Notes under the pieces: generated by a model | What the model was told of the DNA's origin: nothing | Seen by the model: the letters and a program-made list of their open reading frames with translations, nothing else | Databases searched by the model: none | DNA from: Lachnospiraceae bacterium | Lineage (GTDB): Bacteria; Bacillota; Clostridia; Lachnospirales; Lachnospiraceae | NCBI GenBank assembly: GCA_017622845.1 | Contig: JAGAQJ010000055.1 | Span: 19,590-83,589 of the forward strand | Direction: 5' to 3' | Length of the DNA stretch: 64,000 bases | Made by a program: the position numbers and the translations under genes | Part shown: one piece after another, positions 35,865 to 44,786 of the stretch | Numbering within the stretch: position 1 is the stretch's first letter | How the letters are laid out: each line of letters begins with the position of its first letter

Positions 35865-35945
35865 ATCCAGAATCCTTCTTTTTTCATTTTATATATTAAA
35901 TATTGTAAATGTCCTCTATCATGAATGACCTCTTACTATTGTAGC

Positions 35946-38054
35946 TTACCGGGGCAGTGTCTCATTCATGCTGCCTGTACGGTATCCCTGCAGGTCAAAG
36001 GTCACATAGCTAAAGCCGTACTCCTTCAGTTTTGTGACAAGCTCTGTCCGAACCTGCTCCTGCATGATGCGCTCAAAATCCGCGGCAGGCACCTCAATCC
36101 GCGCAAGCGTGCCGTGAATCCGGACGCGCATCTGCAAAAATCCCTTATCCATCAAAAGCTGCTCCGCCTTCTCCACCATGTCAAGCTTCTCTGCCGTAAT
36201 CGTCTCACCGTACACAAACCGCGATGCAAGGCAGGCATAAGACGGCTTGTCCCATGTAGGCAGCTTGTATTCTTTTGACAAGTCCCTGATTTCCTGTTTA
36301 TACAGCTTCACCTCTCTGAGCGGACTTTTTATTCCAAGTTCCTTTACTGCCTGCATGCCGGGACGGTAGTCCCCCAAATCGTCCATATTCGAACCTTCAA
36401 TTACATACTGTATGCCATGTGTATGCGCAATCGCTTCTATACCTTTTAGCAGCTCCTTTTTGCAAAGATAGCAGCGGTTCTTGGGATTCTCACAGAAGCC
36501 TTCAACAGAAAGCGTATCTGCTTCATAAATGTATTGCGCAATACCCTCCCGTTCGCAAAATGCTTTTGCCTCATCAAGCTCTCTGCATGGAAATACACAG
36601 GATTTTGCAGTAACTGCAACTGCCTTATCACCGAGTACATCGTGTGCCACCTTGAGCAAAAATGTGGAATCCACTCCGCTTGAAAATGCCACTGCCACAC
36701 TTCCAAGCTCTGATAAATATTCTTTTAATTTATCCAGCTTGTCATGTACGAAATCGCCAGTATTTATTCCAGAGTTTTCATCAAGATTGCTGCCGGTTGA
36801 TGCATCCTTTTCAGGCACTGGCTTTCTATCCTCGAAATCTTTCCCATTTAAGTCCTGCTGATGCAAACCAGTGCTCTTTATCTCATAATCGTCCAGGAAA
36901 TGATGACGCACTCCATCTTTTTTATAGGCAATTACGGTACTCAGGTTTACATTTTCAACGCTTTTAAAGATATTGCCTTCCACAAAGGGATTGACGCGGT
37001 TAAGCTGCCTGATGAGCTGCTTAATCTCCTGACGCTTTGAGGTATTCTCCATGTCGCTCAGATACGTGCTGTTTTCTGTAAACTTACATGCGCATTGCAG
37101 AAAATGCAGGTTGTTGTAATCTCTCCACGCCTTGATATGCTCCTCGCGTATCAAATACATGGGGCGTATCAGCTCCATTCCCTCAAAATTCGTGCTGTGA
37201 AGCTTTGGCATCATGGTCTGCACCTGTGCTCCGTACAACATCCCCATAAGAATTGTCTCTATCACATCATCAAAGTGATGACCAAGGGCAATCTTATTGC
37301 AGCCCAGTTCCTTTGCCTTGCTGTACAAATGTCCGCGCCGCATTCTGGCACAAAGATAACACGGCGAGCTTTCAATATGAAATACCGATTCAAAGATATC
37401 GGATTCAAAGATTGTCACCGGTATGTTCAGGCGCTTTGCGTTATTTTCGATCAACCGCCTGTTTTCAGGACTGTAGCCCGGGTCCATTACCAGAAATGCA
37501 ACATCAAAGTCAAATTTATTATGTCTTTTCAGCTCTTGGAACAGCTTCGCCATCAGCATAGAATCCTTGCCGCCGGAGATGCAGACTGCAATCTTATCTC
37601 CCTCCTGCACCAAATCATAATCCCGTATTGCCTTGGTAAACTTGCACCATATATTTTTCCTGTATTTTTTTCTTAAGTCCTGCTCAATTTCCTGACAGGA
37701 CTTGTCATTTTCTGACACATGTGTCACATCTGTATTCGTCATAAGCCATGCAAGATAACCACCTGCAAGATGATAGACTTCATATCCTTTCTCTTGAATT
37801 TCAGAAGCAAGCTTAATACTTGCAATTCCCTTTTTACAGTAAATGACCAGCTTCTTTTGTCCATTTTGTGACAGTTCTGTCATTTTTTTATTCAAGCCCT
37901 CGTCCCACTGTTCAAATTCCTTACCTGTAATATTTACAGCTCCTGAAATATGTCCGTATGAAAATGACAGCTCGTCGCGGATATCAATCAAAACATAGCT
38001 GCCTGTCTGCCACAAAGCAAGCTCTGTGACAGACAGCTCCCTTATTTCACTCAT
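35946..38054 (-). CDS. Rhodanese-TtcA-LarE triple-domain sulfur transfer protein
   Basis: The 702-residue protein joins three sulfur enzymes. Residues 1-108 are a rhodanese domain with Cys73 (VIYCKKG) as persulfide carrier. Residues about 130-390 are a TtcA-like PP-loop tRNA thiolase: SGGKDS at 160-165, and cysteine pairs 232/235 and 321/323 that could hold an iron-sulfur cluster. Residues about 437-700 are LarE-like, with PP-loop SSGVDS at 458-463 and three cysteines (528, 531, 608). Three-cysteine LarE proteins are known to carry a [4Fe-4S] cluster and can recycle sulfur instead of sacrificing their own. GAAGGAG precedes the ATG. No larA, larB or larC is seen nearby. Confidence 0.88.
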   Translation of the reverse strand: MSEIRELSVTELALWQTGSYVLIDIRDELSFSYGHISGAVNITGKEFEQWDEGLNKKMTELSQNGQKKLVIYCKKGIASIKLASEIQEKGYEVYHLAGGYLAWLMTNTDVTHVSENDKSCQEIEQDLRKKYRKNIWCKFTKAIRDYDLVQEGDKIAVCISGGKDSMLMAKLFQELKRHNKFDFDVAFLVMDPGYSPENRRLIENNAKRLNIPVTIFESDIFESVFHIESSPCYLCARMRRGHLYSKAKELGCNKIALGHHFDDVIETILMGMLYGAQVQTMMPKLHSTNFEGMELIRPMYLIREEHIKAWRDYNNLHFLQCACKFTENSTYLSDMENTSKRQEIKQLIRQLNRVNPFVEGNIFKSVENVNLSTVIAYKKDGVRHHFLDDYEIKSTGLHQQDLNGKDFEDRKPVPEKDASTGSNLDENSGINTGDFVHDKLDKLKEYLSELGSVAVAFSSGVDSTFLLKVAHDVLGDKAVAVTAKSCVFPCRELDEAKAFCEREGIAQYIYEADTLSVEGFCENPKNRCYLCKKELLKGIEAIAHTHGIQYVIEGSNMDDLGDYRPGMQAVKELGIKSPLREVKLYKQEIRDLSKEYKLPTWDKPSYACLASRFVYGETITAEKLDMVEKAEQLLMDKGFLQMRVRIHGTLARIEVPAADFERIMQEQVRTELVTKLKEYGFSYVTFDLQGYRTGSMNETLPR

Positions 38055-38081
38055 TTTTATACTCCTTCTTCAACACGATTC

Positions 38082-38096
38082 GTAACGATTCAGTAC
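38082..38096. repeat. Solo family 2 terminal repeat
   Basis: GTAACGATTCAGTAC is identical to the left end of the family 2 element at 62838. No body follows. It lies between the triple-fusion gene and a GNAT remnant and may mark a deletion. Confidence 0.6.
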
Positions 38097-38221
38097 TTTT
38101 CCGTCATTCTCCCCCGCCGCTTTCAATTCCATGTGTTTATCCTTCATTGCCTGCACGCTTTCCGTTTCATTGCTTCATTCCAACGGAGATTATCATCTCT
38201 GCATCTATGCTCTAACCTCTG

Positions 38222-38413
38222 TCACTGCATTCCAATGATATCAGCGTAATCTGCATCCGGGTCTACAGAAATGATATAATAATCGGACGTATACGGGTGG
38301 TTGTCCCATTGCCGTATCTCGTCTTTGCTTCCAATATATGTAAAGCCCTGACTGAGTGCAGTCTTTTTGGAAGGAACATTGTCAGAGAAGCATCCATAGA
38401 TAAAGCATTTTCC
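38222..38413 (-). pseudogene. Remnant of a GNAT acetyltransferase (C-terminal end)
   Basis: On the minus strand an open frame reads NVPSKKTALSQGFTYIGSKD, then QWDNHPYTSDYYIISVDPD and stops at 38222. This is the usual end of a GNAT N-acetyltransferase (asparagine-initiated last helix, ALxxGFxYIG, then HPxTxDYY). It has no start and abuts the stop codon of the nucleotidyltransferase gene. About 100 N-terminal residues are missing. The family 2 solo end lies 126 bases away. Confidence 0.75.
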
Positions 38414-38414
38414 T

Positions 38415-39188
38415 CTAACTCATAAATACCGGAAGCCTTCTAATCTGCTCCAGCATATACTCTGCGTATTCTTGTTCCAACGCTGCGTCACATGGCATTT
38501 CTTTCCCTGAGGCATACTCCTCCAGCGCTGCCAGAATCAGGCTGCTGTACCTATGCGGAACATTTGATAATCCCCACTCTCCGCCTTCTTTTTTGGAAAG
38601 AATCAGGTTCTCCTTTACATATGCAGCCACCCTGCATAAATTCAGCGTTATGTACATCGGATTGTCAAGAATATCTTCTCCTGCGCATTCTATGTCACTC
38701 CAAATACTGTCAAAATAATATGTGCTGTCTATCTCAGAAAATACTTCCTTAATTTCTTTTCCGTATAAGGTTTTTCCTCTGTGATAAGTAATCATAAAAT
38801 GCGCCGCTAAATCCTTATCGGTTCCCTTCATCTTCTCTACGTATTCCTTAGGGTTCGACAGATACCATGCCAGATGCGCATTGGAAAAATGCAGTTCAAA
38901 GGGGGTAGGATAGACAAAAGGGGTACATACCTTTTCTTTTACAATGCTTAGCTCTATTCCCTTTGCGGGAGCCTTTTTATTCAGCTCCACGACCATATCC
39001 ATATACTGTTTCTTTTTCTCATCTGAGATATCATTTCCTACAACCACCAGAAAATCGATATCACTTTTTTCCTGCCGGAAGCACCCCATGGCAGCAGAAC
39101 CGTGTAAATAGACTCCTACAAGACTGCTGCCTAAAATGTTTTTGCTTCCCTGCACAAATTCTTCTGCTAATTTTTCATATCCTGTCAT
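38415..39188 (-). CDS. Aminoglycoside adenylyltransferase-like nucleotidyltransferase
   Basis: The protein of 257 residues has the nucleotidyltransferase core GSAAMGCFRQEKSDIDFLV, in which the two Asp of DID bind metal, and a C-terminal DUF4111-type helical domain (LNLCRVAAYVKENLILSKKEG, cut here). This is the layout of ANT(3'')/ANT(9) aminoglycoside adenylyltransferases, but distant homologues have other roles, so resistance should not be assumed. GGAGG places the start at 39188. It is next to acetyltransferase debris. Confidence 0.8.
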   Translation of the reverse strand: MTGYEKLAEEFVQGSKNILGSSLVGVYLHGSAAMGCFRQEKSDIDFLVVVGNDISDEKKKQYMDMVVELNKKAPAKGIELSIVKEKVCTPFVYPTPFELHFSNAHLAWYLSNPKEYVEKMKGTDKDLAAHFMITYHRGKTLYGKEIKEVFSEIDSTYYFDSIWSDIECAGEDILDNPMYITLNLCRVAAYVKENLILSKKEGGEWGLSNVPHRYSSLILAALEEYASGKEMPCDAALEQEYAEYMLEQIRRLPVFMS

Positions 39189-39254
39189 CCTGCACCTCCA
39201 GCGTACTGACCACTTGTATCCCAAATAATATTCCAGTATAATTCATGTCTATTA

Positions 39255-39375
39255 GTAACTATTCCGTACCCTCATAGTTACGAGCATCAAGTCTTGCAAA
39301 ACCACTTTGTGGTGACTTAATTTACGCACTCTCACGCACTCCGCAGCAAGTGCGTAGTGCTGTATTGAACATTAC
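39255..39375. mobile_element. Family 2 MITE, copy 2
   Basis: 121 bp from GTAACTATTCCGTAC to GTATTGAACATTAC, in opposite orientation to copy 1. Flanks GTCTATTA (39247-39254) and ATCTATTA (39376-39383) agree at 7 of 8. Compared with copy 3 it lacks about 13 bases between the two internal hairpins. It sits just upstream of the nucleotidyltransferase gene. Confidence 0.88.
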
Positions 39376-39544
39376 ATCTATTATACATATTTCGGAAGCA
39401 GATGTAAATCTACTTATTTGCTATTAAGGAAATGAAAATTGTAGTTTGCCATATTGAAAATAGGAGTACTATACTTTCTTTTATTTGTCCTCTTTCCATT
39501 GATTTATTGAAAGCATTTCAATCAGTTTACCGATTTCCACATGT

Positions 39545-39730
39545 TTTGTGTTATACTATTTTATGTGATTTTGTTTCCCTCATTTTTCCCTTATCAGGGT
39601 TCGTAATGCCCTATGGGAAGATATAACACAAGGGAAACTTTAAGGGAAATCTCACCTGCAATAAGCTTAGTGTTTTCAAGGGTTCGCGGGTATTTTAATA
39701 AACAAATATAACAAATGATATTTCCCTTAA
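39545..39730. other. Noncoding segment with clustered AAGGGAAA boxes and a 10-bp dyad
   Basis: TTGTGTTATA (about 39546-39555) and TATAACACAA (39622-39631) are exact inverted repeats. Around them AAGGGAAA-type boxes occur five times: 39573 and 39583 (reverse), 39630 and 39642 (forward), 39720 (reverse). No gene is evident from 39376 to 39820. The boxes could be arm-type recombinase sites or operators left from a lost element; this is not shown. Confidence 0.4.
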
Positions 39731-39828
39731 AAATCATTAAATCACAATCGGAATTTACAAGAGAGAAGAATAAGCTCGTATGCTTTGAAAGGCGTGGTGA
39801 AAATGATAGAATTGGAATGAAAGGAAAA

Positions 39829-39927
39829 AGCCGTAGAGATTGCAGCTCAGCTTAGAGATATGCACGCCTCTTTAAAAAGGTTACCAACATAACTCCGATT
39901 GAATTTAGAAACAAGATAACAAATTAA
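39829..39927 (+). pseudogene. Remnant of an AraC-type regulator (C-terminal helix-turn-helix)
   Basis: The frame ending at TAA 39927 reads RYARLFKKVTNITPIEFRNKITN, the last helices of AraC DNA-binding domains (YxxRLFKKxTGxTPxEFR; quoted loosely). Just upstream, in another frame, AVEIAAQL matches the preceding helix. A stop and a small deletion break the link. Everything further upstream is gone, so it is a decayed gene. Confidence 0.65.
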
Positions 39928-39958
39928 AATAATAATAATTAACCAAGGAGGAGTCGTT

Positions 39959-40792
39959 ATGGCACTTATTCAGGCAAACTTTATGTCGCGCAGTTTATTA
40001 AGAACTGTTCCTATTCAGGTAATATTACCTGCAGACAAATTTTCATTTTCAGAAAACCTTCCGCATGAGGAAAAACCTTTCAAAACGCTTTATCTGCTGC
40101 ATGGGATATTTGGCAATTACACAGACTGGACAGCAAACACCAGAATCCAGCGCTGGGCAGAGGAAAAAAATCTCGCAGTTGTAATGCCTTCCGGTGATAA
40201 TTCCTTTTATGTGGACCACCCCCAATCCGGCAGCATATATGGAAGCTTTATCGGTGAAGAGCTGGTAGAAATCACCAGAAAAATGTTCCCTCTGTCCCGC
40301 AAAAGAGAGGATACTTTTATCGGCGGTCTTTCCATGGGCGGTTATGGCGCCGTGCGAAACGGGCTAAAATATTATAACACATACAGCCACATTATCACTT
40401 TATCCGGCGCCCTGCATATCCTGGAAACCCCCGATGAACTCCATGAAGGGATTATTCCCTCTGAAACATTCTATTTCGGAAATATCCGGGAAGCAGCAAA
40501 AAGCGATAAAAATCCGCGCATATTGATTCAACAGTTAGCGCATCAGATGCAGACAGAGAATTCTGTGCACTTTCCCAGAATTTTTCAGGCATGCGGTACT
40601 GAGGACCATCTGCTTGCAGTTAATCGGACTTATCGAAGTATTTTCCTCGAAAACGGCATTGACTTAACTTACAATGAGGGCACAGGCGACCACGACTGGG
40701 ATTTCTGGGACACATGGATAAAAAAAGCTCTCGACTGGCTTCCTTTGGATGAATCCTCTGCCGGCGTAAACAGCGGCAATATCAGAGCATAG
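39959..40792 (+). CDS. Esterase D-like alpha/beta hydrolase
   Basis: The 277-residue protein is of the esterase D/S-formylglutathione hydrolase fold: LYLLHGIFGNYTDW forms the oxyanion region, GGLSMGGYGA contains the nucleophile serine, and the end has GDHDWDFWD with the catalytic His. It has no signal peptide, so it is cytoplasmic; clostridial relatives include acetyl-xylan and tributyrin esterases. AGGAGG precedes the ATG. Its 3' end overlaps pdxT, read from the other strand, by about 11 bases. Confidence 0.9.
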   Translation: MALIQANFMSRSLLRTVPIQVILPADKFSFSENLPHEEKPFKTLYLLHGIFGNYTDWTANTRIQRWAEEKNLAVVMPSGDNSFYVDHPQSGSIYGSFIGEELVEITRKMFPLSRKREDTFIGGLSMGGYGAVRNGLKYYNTYSHIITLSGALHILETPDELHEGIIPSETFYFGNIREAAKSDKNPRILIQQLAHQMQTENSVHFPRIFQACGTEDHLLAVNRTYRSIFLENGIDLTYNEGTGDHDWDFWDTWIKKALDWLPLDESSAGVNSGNIRA

Positions 40793-41342
40793 CCGTAAAA
40801 TATTTATGAAGCGCAAGGCTGTCTGTCACCTCCGGGTGGAAGGATATCCCTATCTGATTGCCGTATCGGACACCGACAATATTTCCATCTACCCGGGCGA
40901 TGACCTCTGCCCCTTCGCCGACACTTTCTATATAGGGTGCTCTGATAAATGCCATCGGAATCTCTCCGACCCCTTTGACCTCGGCTTTTGTAAAGAAGCT
41001 TCCAAGCTGTCTGCCATAGGCATTTCGTTTTACTGTCACAGGCAGTGTCCCGAAGTAAATCCTGTCATCGTTTGACAGATTTTCCGCCAGCAGAATCAGC
41101 CCCGCACAGGTTCCAAGCACCGGAAGTCCTCTTTGTATTTTCTCCTTAAGCGGTTCCAGTAACTCAAGCTCCCTTAAAAGCTTTCCCATCACGGTGCTCT
41201 CGCCTCCCGGAAGGATCAGTCCGTCAAAGTCCTGCTCCAAATCCTTTTTCTGCCTGATTTCAAAGCTCTCTATACCAAGCTGCGCAAGCATCTTTTCATG
41301 CTCAATAAAGGCTCCCTGTACTGCAAGAACTGCTATTTTCAT
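40782..41342 (-). CDS. pdxT: Pyridoxal 5'-phosphate synthase glutaminase subunit PdxT
   Basis: The protein of 186 residues supplies ammonia from glutamine to PdxS. Seen: KIAVLAVQGAFIEHEKM, LPGGESTVMGKLL, the nucleophile Cys in GTCAGLILL, and the His-Glu pair in ISFHPEVT. The ATG at 41342 gives the normal N-terminus. It follows pdxS by 13 bases. Confidence 0.97.
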   Translation of the reverse strand: MKIAVLAVQGAFIEHEKMLAQLGIESFEIRQKKDLEQDFDGLILPGGESTVMGKLLRELELLEPLKEKIQRGLPVLGTCAGLILLAENLSNDDRIYFGTLPVTVKRNAYGRQLGSFFTKAEVKGVGEIPMAFIRAPYIESVGEGAEVIARVDGNIVGVRYGNQIGISFHPEVTDSLALHKYFTAML

Positions 41343-41355
41343 ATTTCTTCTCACA

Positions 41356-42231
41356 CTATTTTCCTCTTTCCGCCATAAGAAGCTTTATTTCCTGCTCGTT
41401 AATTCCTACCATTGCCTCACCCAAATCCTCAGAAAGCTCTGCCAGAAGCTTTGCATCGTTATAGTTCGTGACTGCCTTTACGATTGCTGCCGCTCTCTTT
41501 TTCGGGTCGCCTGACTTAAAAATTCCGGAGCCGACAAAGACACCCTCGGCTCCAAGCTGCATCATCAGTGCGGCGTCTGCCGGAGTCGCCACACCGCCTG
41601 CTGCAAAGTTTACAACAGGAAGCTTGCCGTTTTCATGTACATACTTTACTAAGTCATATGGAACCTGAAGCTGCTTTGCTGCATCATAAAGCTCATCTTC
41701 CCTCATTGATGTCAGCCGTGCAATTTCCTGATTCATCATTCGCATGTGGCGGACTGCCTGAACCACATCGCCTGTACCCGGTTCGCCTTTTGTACGAATC
41801 ATGGAAGCTCCCTCATTAATACGTCTGAGCGCCTCGCCTAAGTCCTTTGCTCCGCACACGAACGGAACCTTGAATTTTGTCTTGTCAATATGGTATACAT
41901 CATCTGCCGGTGAGAGAACCTCACTCTCATCAATATAATCAATCTCAATCGCTTCAAGAATCTGTGCCTCTGCAAAATGTCCGATACGGCACTTTGCCAT
42001 CACAGGAATGGAAACCGCCTCCTGTATTCCCTTAATCATCTTGGGGTCACTCATACGCGACACACCGCCTGCTGCCCTGATATCGGCAGGTATTCTCTCC
42101 AGCGCCATAACCGCACACGCGCCTGCTTCCTCTGCAATCCTTGCCTGCTCAGGAGTCGTAACGTCCATTATCACTCCGCCCTTAAGCATCTGCGCCAGTT
42201 CCTTGTTCAATTCATATCTTTCATTCTCCAT
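41356..42231 (-). CDS. pdxS: Pyridoxal 5'-phosphate synthase subunit PdxS
   Basis: The 291-residue protein condenses ribose-5-phosphate, glyceraldehyde-3-phosphate and ammonia to PLP. Seen: [26 protein letters not shown] (in part), the lysine sites in [10 protein letters not shown] and [10 protein letters not shown], and [23 protein letters not shown] precedes ATG 42231; an upstream extension to 42288 is unlikely. It forms the pdxST operon. Confidence 0.97.
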   Translation of the reverse strand: MENERYELNKELAQMLKGGVIMDVTTPEQARIAEEAGACAVMALERIPADIRAAGGVSRMSDPKMIKGIQEAVSIPVMAKCRIGHFAEAQILEAIEIDYIDESEVLSPADDVYHIDKTKFKVPFVCGAKDLGEALRRINEGASMIRTKGEPGTGDVVQAVRHMRMMNQEIARLTSMREDELYDAAKQLQVPYDLVKYVHENGKLPVVNFAAGGVATPADAALMMQLGAEGVFVGSGIFKSGDPKKRAAAIVKAVTNYNDAKLLAELSEDLGEAMVGINEQEIKLLMAERGK

Positions 42232-42283
42232 CTTGTTCTCCTCCAATTTCTGATTTTTTGATTCTTGTGTTCTGCCTGTGCAT

Positions 42284-42317
42284 CTCACGGCTTTTCACCT
42301 GCTGCAAAGTCCGTGAG
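42284..42317 (-). promoter_or_regulatory. Hairpin in the pdxST upstream region
   Basis: CTCACGG (42284-42290) pairs with CCGTGAG (42311-42317) about 55 bases before the pdxS start. A competing pair, CTTTTCA with TGAAAAG (near 42336), overlaps the loop. This may be an alternative-structure leader; no known riboswitch is recognised. Confidence 0.35.
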
Positions 42318-42425
42318 AAAGCAAAGCGGCTGAAAAGAATCCAGTCCTTCACCAAAAGCAAACTTCAAACGGGCTGCATTCCACTACAGGAAATCCGCCT
42401 GACTGAATTGTAACTATCATACGCA

Positions 42426-42455
42426 AAAACTGACACTGTTAAAAGTGTCAGTTTT
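42426..42455. terminator. Bidirectional terminator after the APC permease gene
   Basis: Perfect 12-bp stem AAAACTGACACT/AGTGTCAGTTTT with a six-base loop and T runs on both strands. It ends the minus-strand permease transcript. Confidence 0.9.
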
Positions 42456-42480
42456 AAGAATTTTAGGGTGTACAGTTTGC

Positions 42481-44691
42481 TTACTGATGTATCGCTTTCC
42501 GTGTTTTATTGATAAAGCCGCGGATTCTTTTCTTCTGTAAAAATAAATCATAGCTCTTGACAATGAGGACAGAGCACTTTGCCTGCTCCATTATTTTGTC
42601 TGTCCGGAATCCGGTCACAACTTCTTGGATTCCCCAGTCAAGAGACGCTCCTACAACAATCAAATCATAGCTGTCCGAGAACCCTGCAACTGTTTCCACC
42701 AGTCCTCCGCTGCATACTTTAATTTCTGTCGGCTGGTCGAACCTGGCAGCAGAATTTTTCAGATATTCCTTTGTCTCCTCAATGTCTTCGTCCCTGTCCA
42801 CCACGTTTAAAAGCGTGATACGCGCGCCATAAGCATTGGCAATCCGGTTTACCACCTTCGCAGTCATTTTGGAATAGCGTCCGCCTCCATACGGAAACAG
42901 GATATTTTTGAACTCTGTTTTAGCGTCAGCCATCTTTAAGATACCGACATCTGCAGGCGCCTTCTGAAGCATTTGATATGTAATGTTTCCATGCATGTAT
43001 TTGACAAGACCGGAACCGTGCCAGCCCATAATCACCAGCGGATTCCGCTCTCTTTTCACCACTGTCATAATTGCGTGGAACACATCTCTGGAGTTAATCA
43101 GCACCGGCTTCATGTAAGGCTCGTTTTCATACGCCTTGAGCTTTTGGATAATGCCATCCTGCACATTCATCGTCTGCATCATCGTATCATAGTCTGCAAT
43201 GGTCAGCAGGTTATCAGGAAAGACATTGACCTTCACCGGAACAACCGTTGTATTTTTCTCTGCCACTGCAATTTTTCTTCCAAAATTCAGCAAACCGTCT
43301 GCCGTATCAGGATTCGATACCGGAATAATAATTTCATTCTTTCTGTTGACCTTCTTATTTTCCTTAATCTCAGGAATATCGACATTCGACAGCCCCTTGG
43401 AAGCATACTTTAGCCGGGGCATCACCAGATAATAATACAGGATGCCGACTGCTATCACGGCAACTGCAATGATCAGTGCAATCCGGTCAGATATCGCAAG
43501 CTGGTAAATCATAAACAGATTGACCGCAATTCCCAGTATGGGTGTCAGCGGATAAAGCGGAACCTTAAATTTCCGCTCCAGCTCCGGCTTTTTCTGCCGG
43601 AAGATCATTAGCGCAACATTGACCAGACTATATCCGGTCAGTGAAAAGATGCTTGTCACTGTTGAGATATGCTCAAGGTCTTTGATGGAAACAGCAATTA
43701 AAACGATAATTGAAGTAACAATTATCGAAAAAACCGGCGTCTTTGTCGTCCTGTTGATTGTCTTGAACAGGCTCGGCAGGCGCTGGTCTCTTGCCATTGC
43801 AAACGAAGTACGGGAGGACGCCATAACCGCTGTATTGATTGAAGACAAAGTTGCCAAAATTCCGGCAAACGCAAACAGATACCCTCCGGCAGCTCCTCCT
43901 ATATATACAGCCGTATCAATCATCGGTGTCTCAGTAACCTCCGGCACCAGCTGCGTCCATGGAAGAATCCCGCTGCCGATAAAGAATACGGAAGTCTTAA
44001 TAAAAATAACCGCTGCAATAGAAATCATAATCGCCTTCGGTATCGTCTTTTCCGGCTCAATGACCTCCTCGCTTGCAGTGGTAATCAACCCATAGCCGAT
44101 GTATGTCATATACAAAAATCCCATCGCATTGAACACACCTGACATGCCATGAGGCGTAAAGGGCTTCTGATTTTCCATATCAATGTGAAATATACCGACA
44201 ATCACGTAAAGCAGCAGCAGCGCTATCAAAACAGTCGTGATAACATTCTGCAATGTCCCGGAGCTTTTTGTTCCTTTGATATTGGTAAACGCCACATAGA
44301 CCACCAGCAGGTAAGCTGCTGTCATCTGCGGAATAAATGGAAAAATGTAATTAATAAAATTGCCGAATCCCAAGGCAAACAGACCGCAGGACATGGCATA
44401 GCCCAGCCAAAAGCCCCACCCGCAGATAAATCCGATAATGTTGTTGCCTGTCGCCTCCTTCACATAGACGTAGCCGCCTCCTGCTTTCGGCACAACGGTT
44501 ACCAGCTCTGCAAAGGATAGTCCGGTGAAAACCGCGGCAATGCCTGCCAGAAAAATTGCCAGAGATGCCCCCGGACCTGCTGTATCGTAGCTTGTTCCTG
44601 CCAGCACAAAGATTGCAGAACCAATCATTGTTCCGATACTAATCATCAATGCCGAGTACATTCCCAATGTTCTATCCAACTTCTGCTTCAT
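42481..44691 (-). CDS. APC family amino acid permease with C-terminal universal stress domains
   Basis: The 736-residue protein has twelve membrane segments of the APC superfamily (MISIGTMIGSAIFVLAG near the start) in residues about 1-440, and a cytoplasmic C-terminal part of about 290 residues with two UspA-like folds (KNILFPYGGG, LIVVGASLDWG). Such fusions probably sense adenine nucleotides and adjust amino acid uptake. The substrate is unknown. GGGAGG precedes the ATG. It has its own terminator. Confidence 0.9.
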   Translation of the reverse strand: MKQKLDRTLGMYSALMISIGTMIGSAIFVLAGTSYDTAGPGASLAIFLAGIAAVFTGLSFAELVTVVPKAGGGYVYVKEATGNNIIGFICGWGFWLGYAMSCGLFALGFGNFINYIFPFIPQMTAAYLLVVYVAFTNIKGTKSSGTLQNVITTVLIALLLLYVIVGIFHIDMENQKPFTPHGMSGVFNAMGFLYMTYIGYGLITTASEEVIEPEKTIPKAIMISIAAVIFIKTSVFFIGSGILPWTQLVPEVTETPMIDTAVYIGGAAGGYLFAFAGILATLSSINTAVMASSRTSFAMARDQRLPSLFKTINRTTKTPVFSIIVTSIIVLIAVSIKDLEHISTVTSIFSLTGYSLVNVALMIFRQKKPELERKFKVPLYPLTPILGIAVNLFMIYQLAISDRIALIIAVAVIAVGILYYYLVMPRLKYASKGLSNVDIPEIKENKKVNRKNEIIIPVSNPDTADGLLNFGRKIAVAEKNTTVVPVKVNVFPDNLLTIADYDTMMQTMNVQDGIIQKLKAYENEPYMKPVLINSRDVFHAIMTVVKRERNPLVIMGWHGSGLVKYMHGNITYQMLQKAPADVGILKMADAKTEFKNILFPYGGGRYSKMTAKVVNRIANAYGARITLLNVVDRDEDIEETKEYLKNSAARFDQPTEIKVCSGGLVETVAGFSDSYDLIVVGASLDWGIQEVVTGFRTDKIMEQAKCSVLIVKSYDLFLQKKRIRGFINKTRKAIHQ

Positions 44692-44786
44692 GCGATACCT
44701 CCCTTATTTATGAATTGATGAATTGTTCTTTCATCAACTGGTCCGATTCCCCTCGTTGAAAACCATTTTCAATTATGGTATCCGTT

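Noticed and set aside
39432-39626. 64-codon frame on the plus strand
   Set aside because: No ribosome site, no recognisable domain, and it crosses the AAGGGAAA box cluster; AT-rich noncoding DNA explains it better.
42402-42415. GACTGAATTGTAAC resembles a family 1 right end
   Set aside because: Two mismatches in 14 bases and no element body on either side; chance match is likely.
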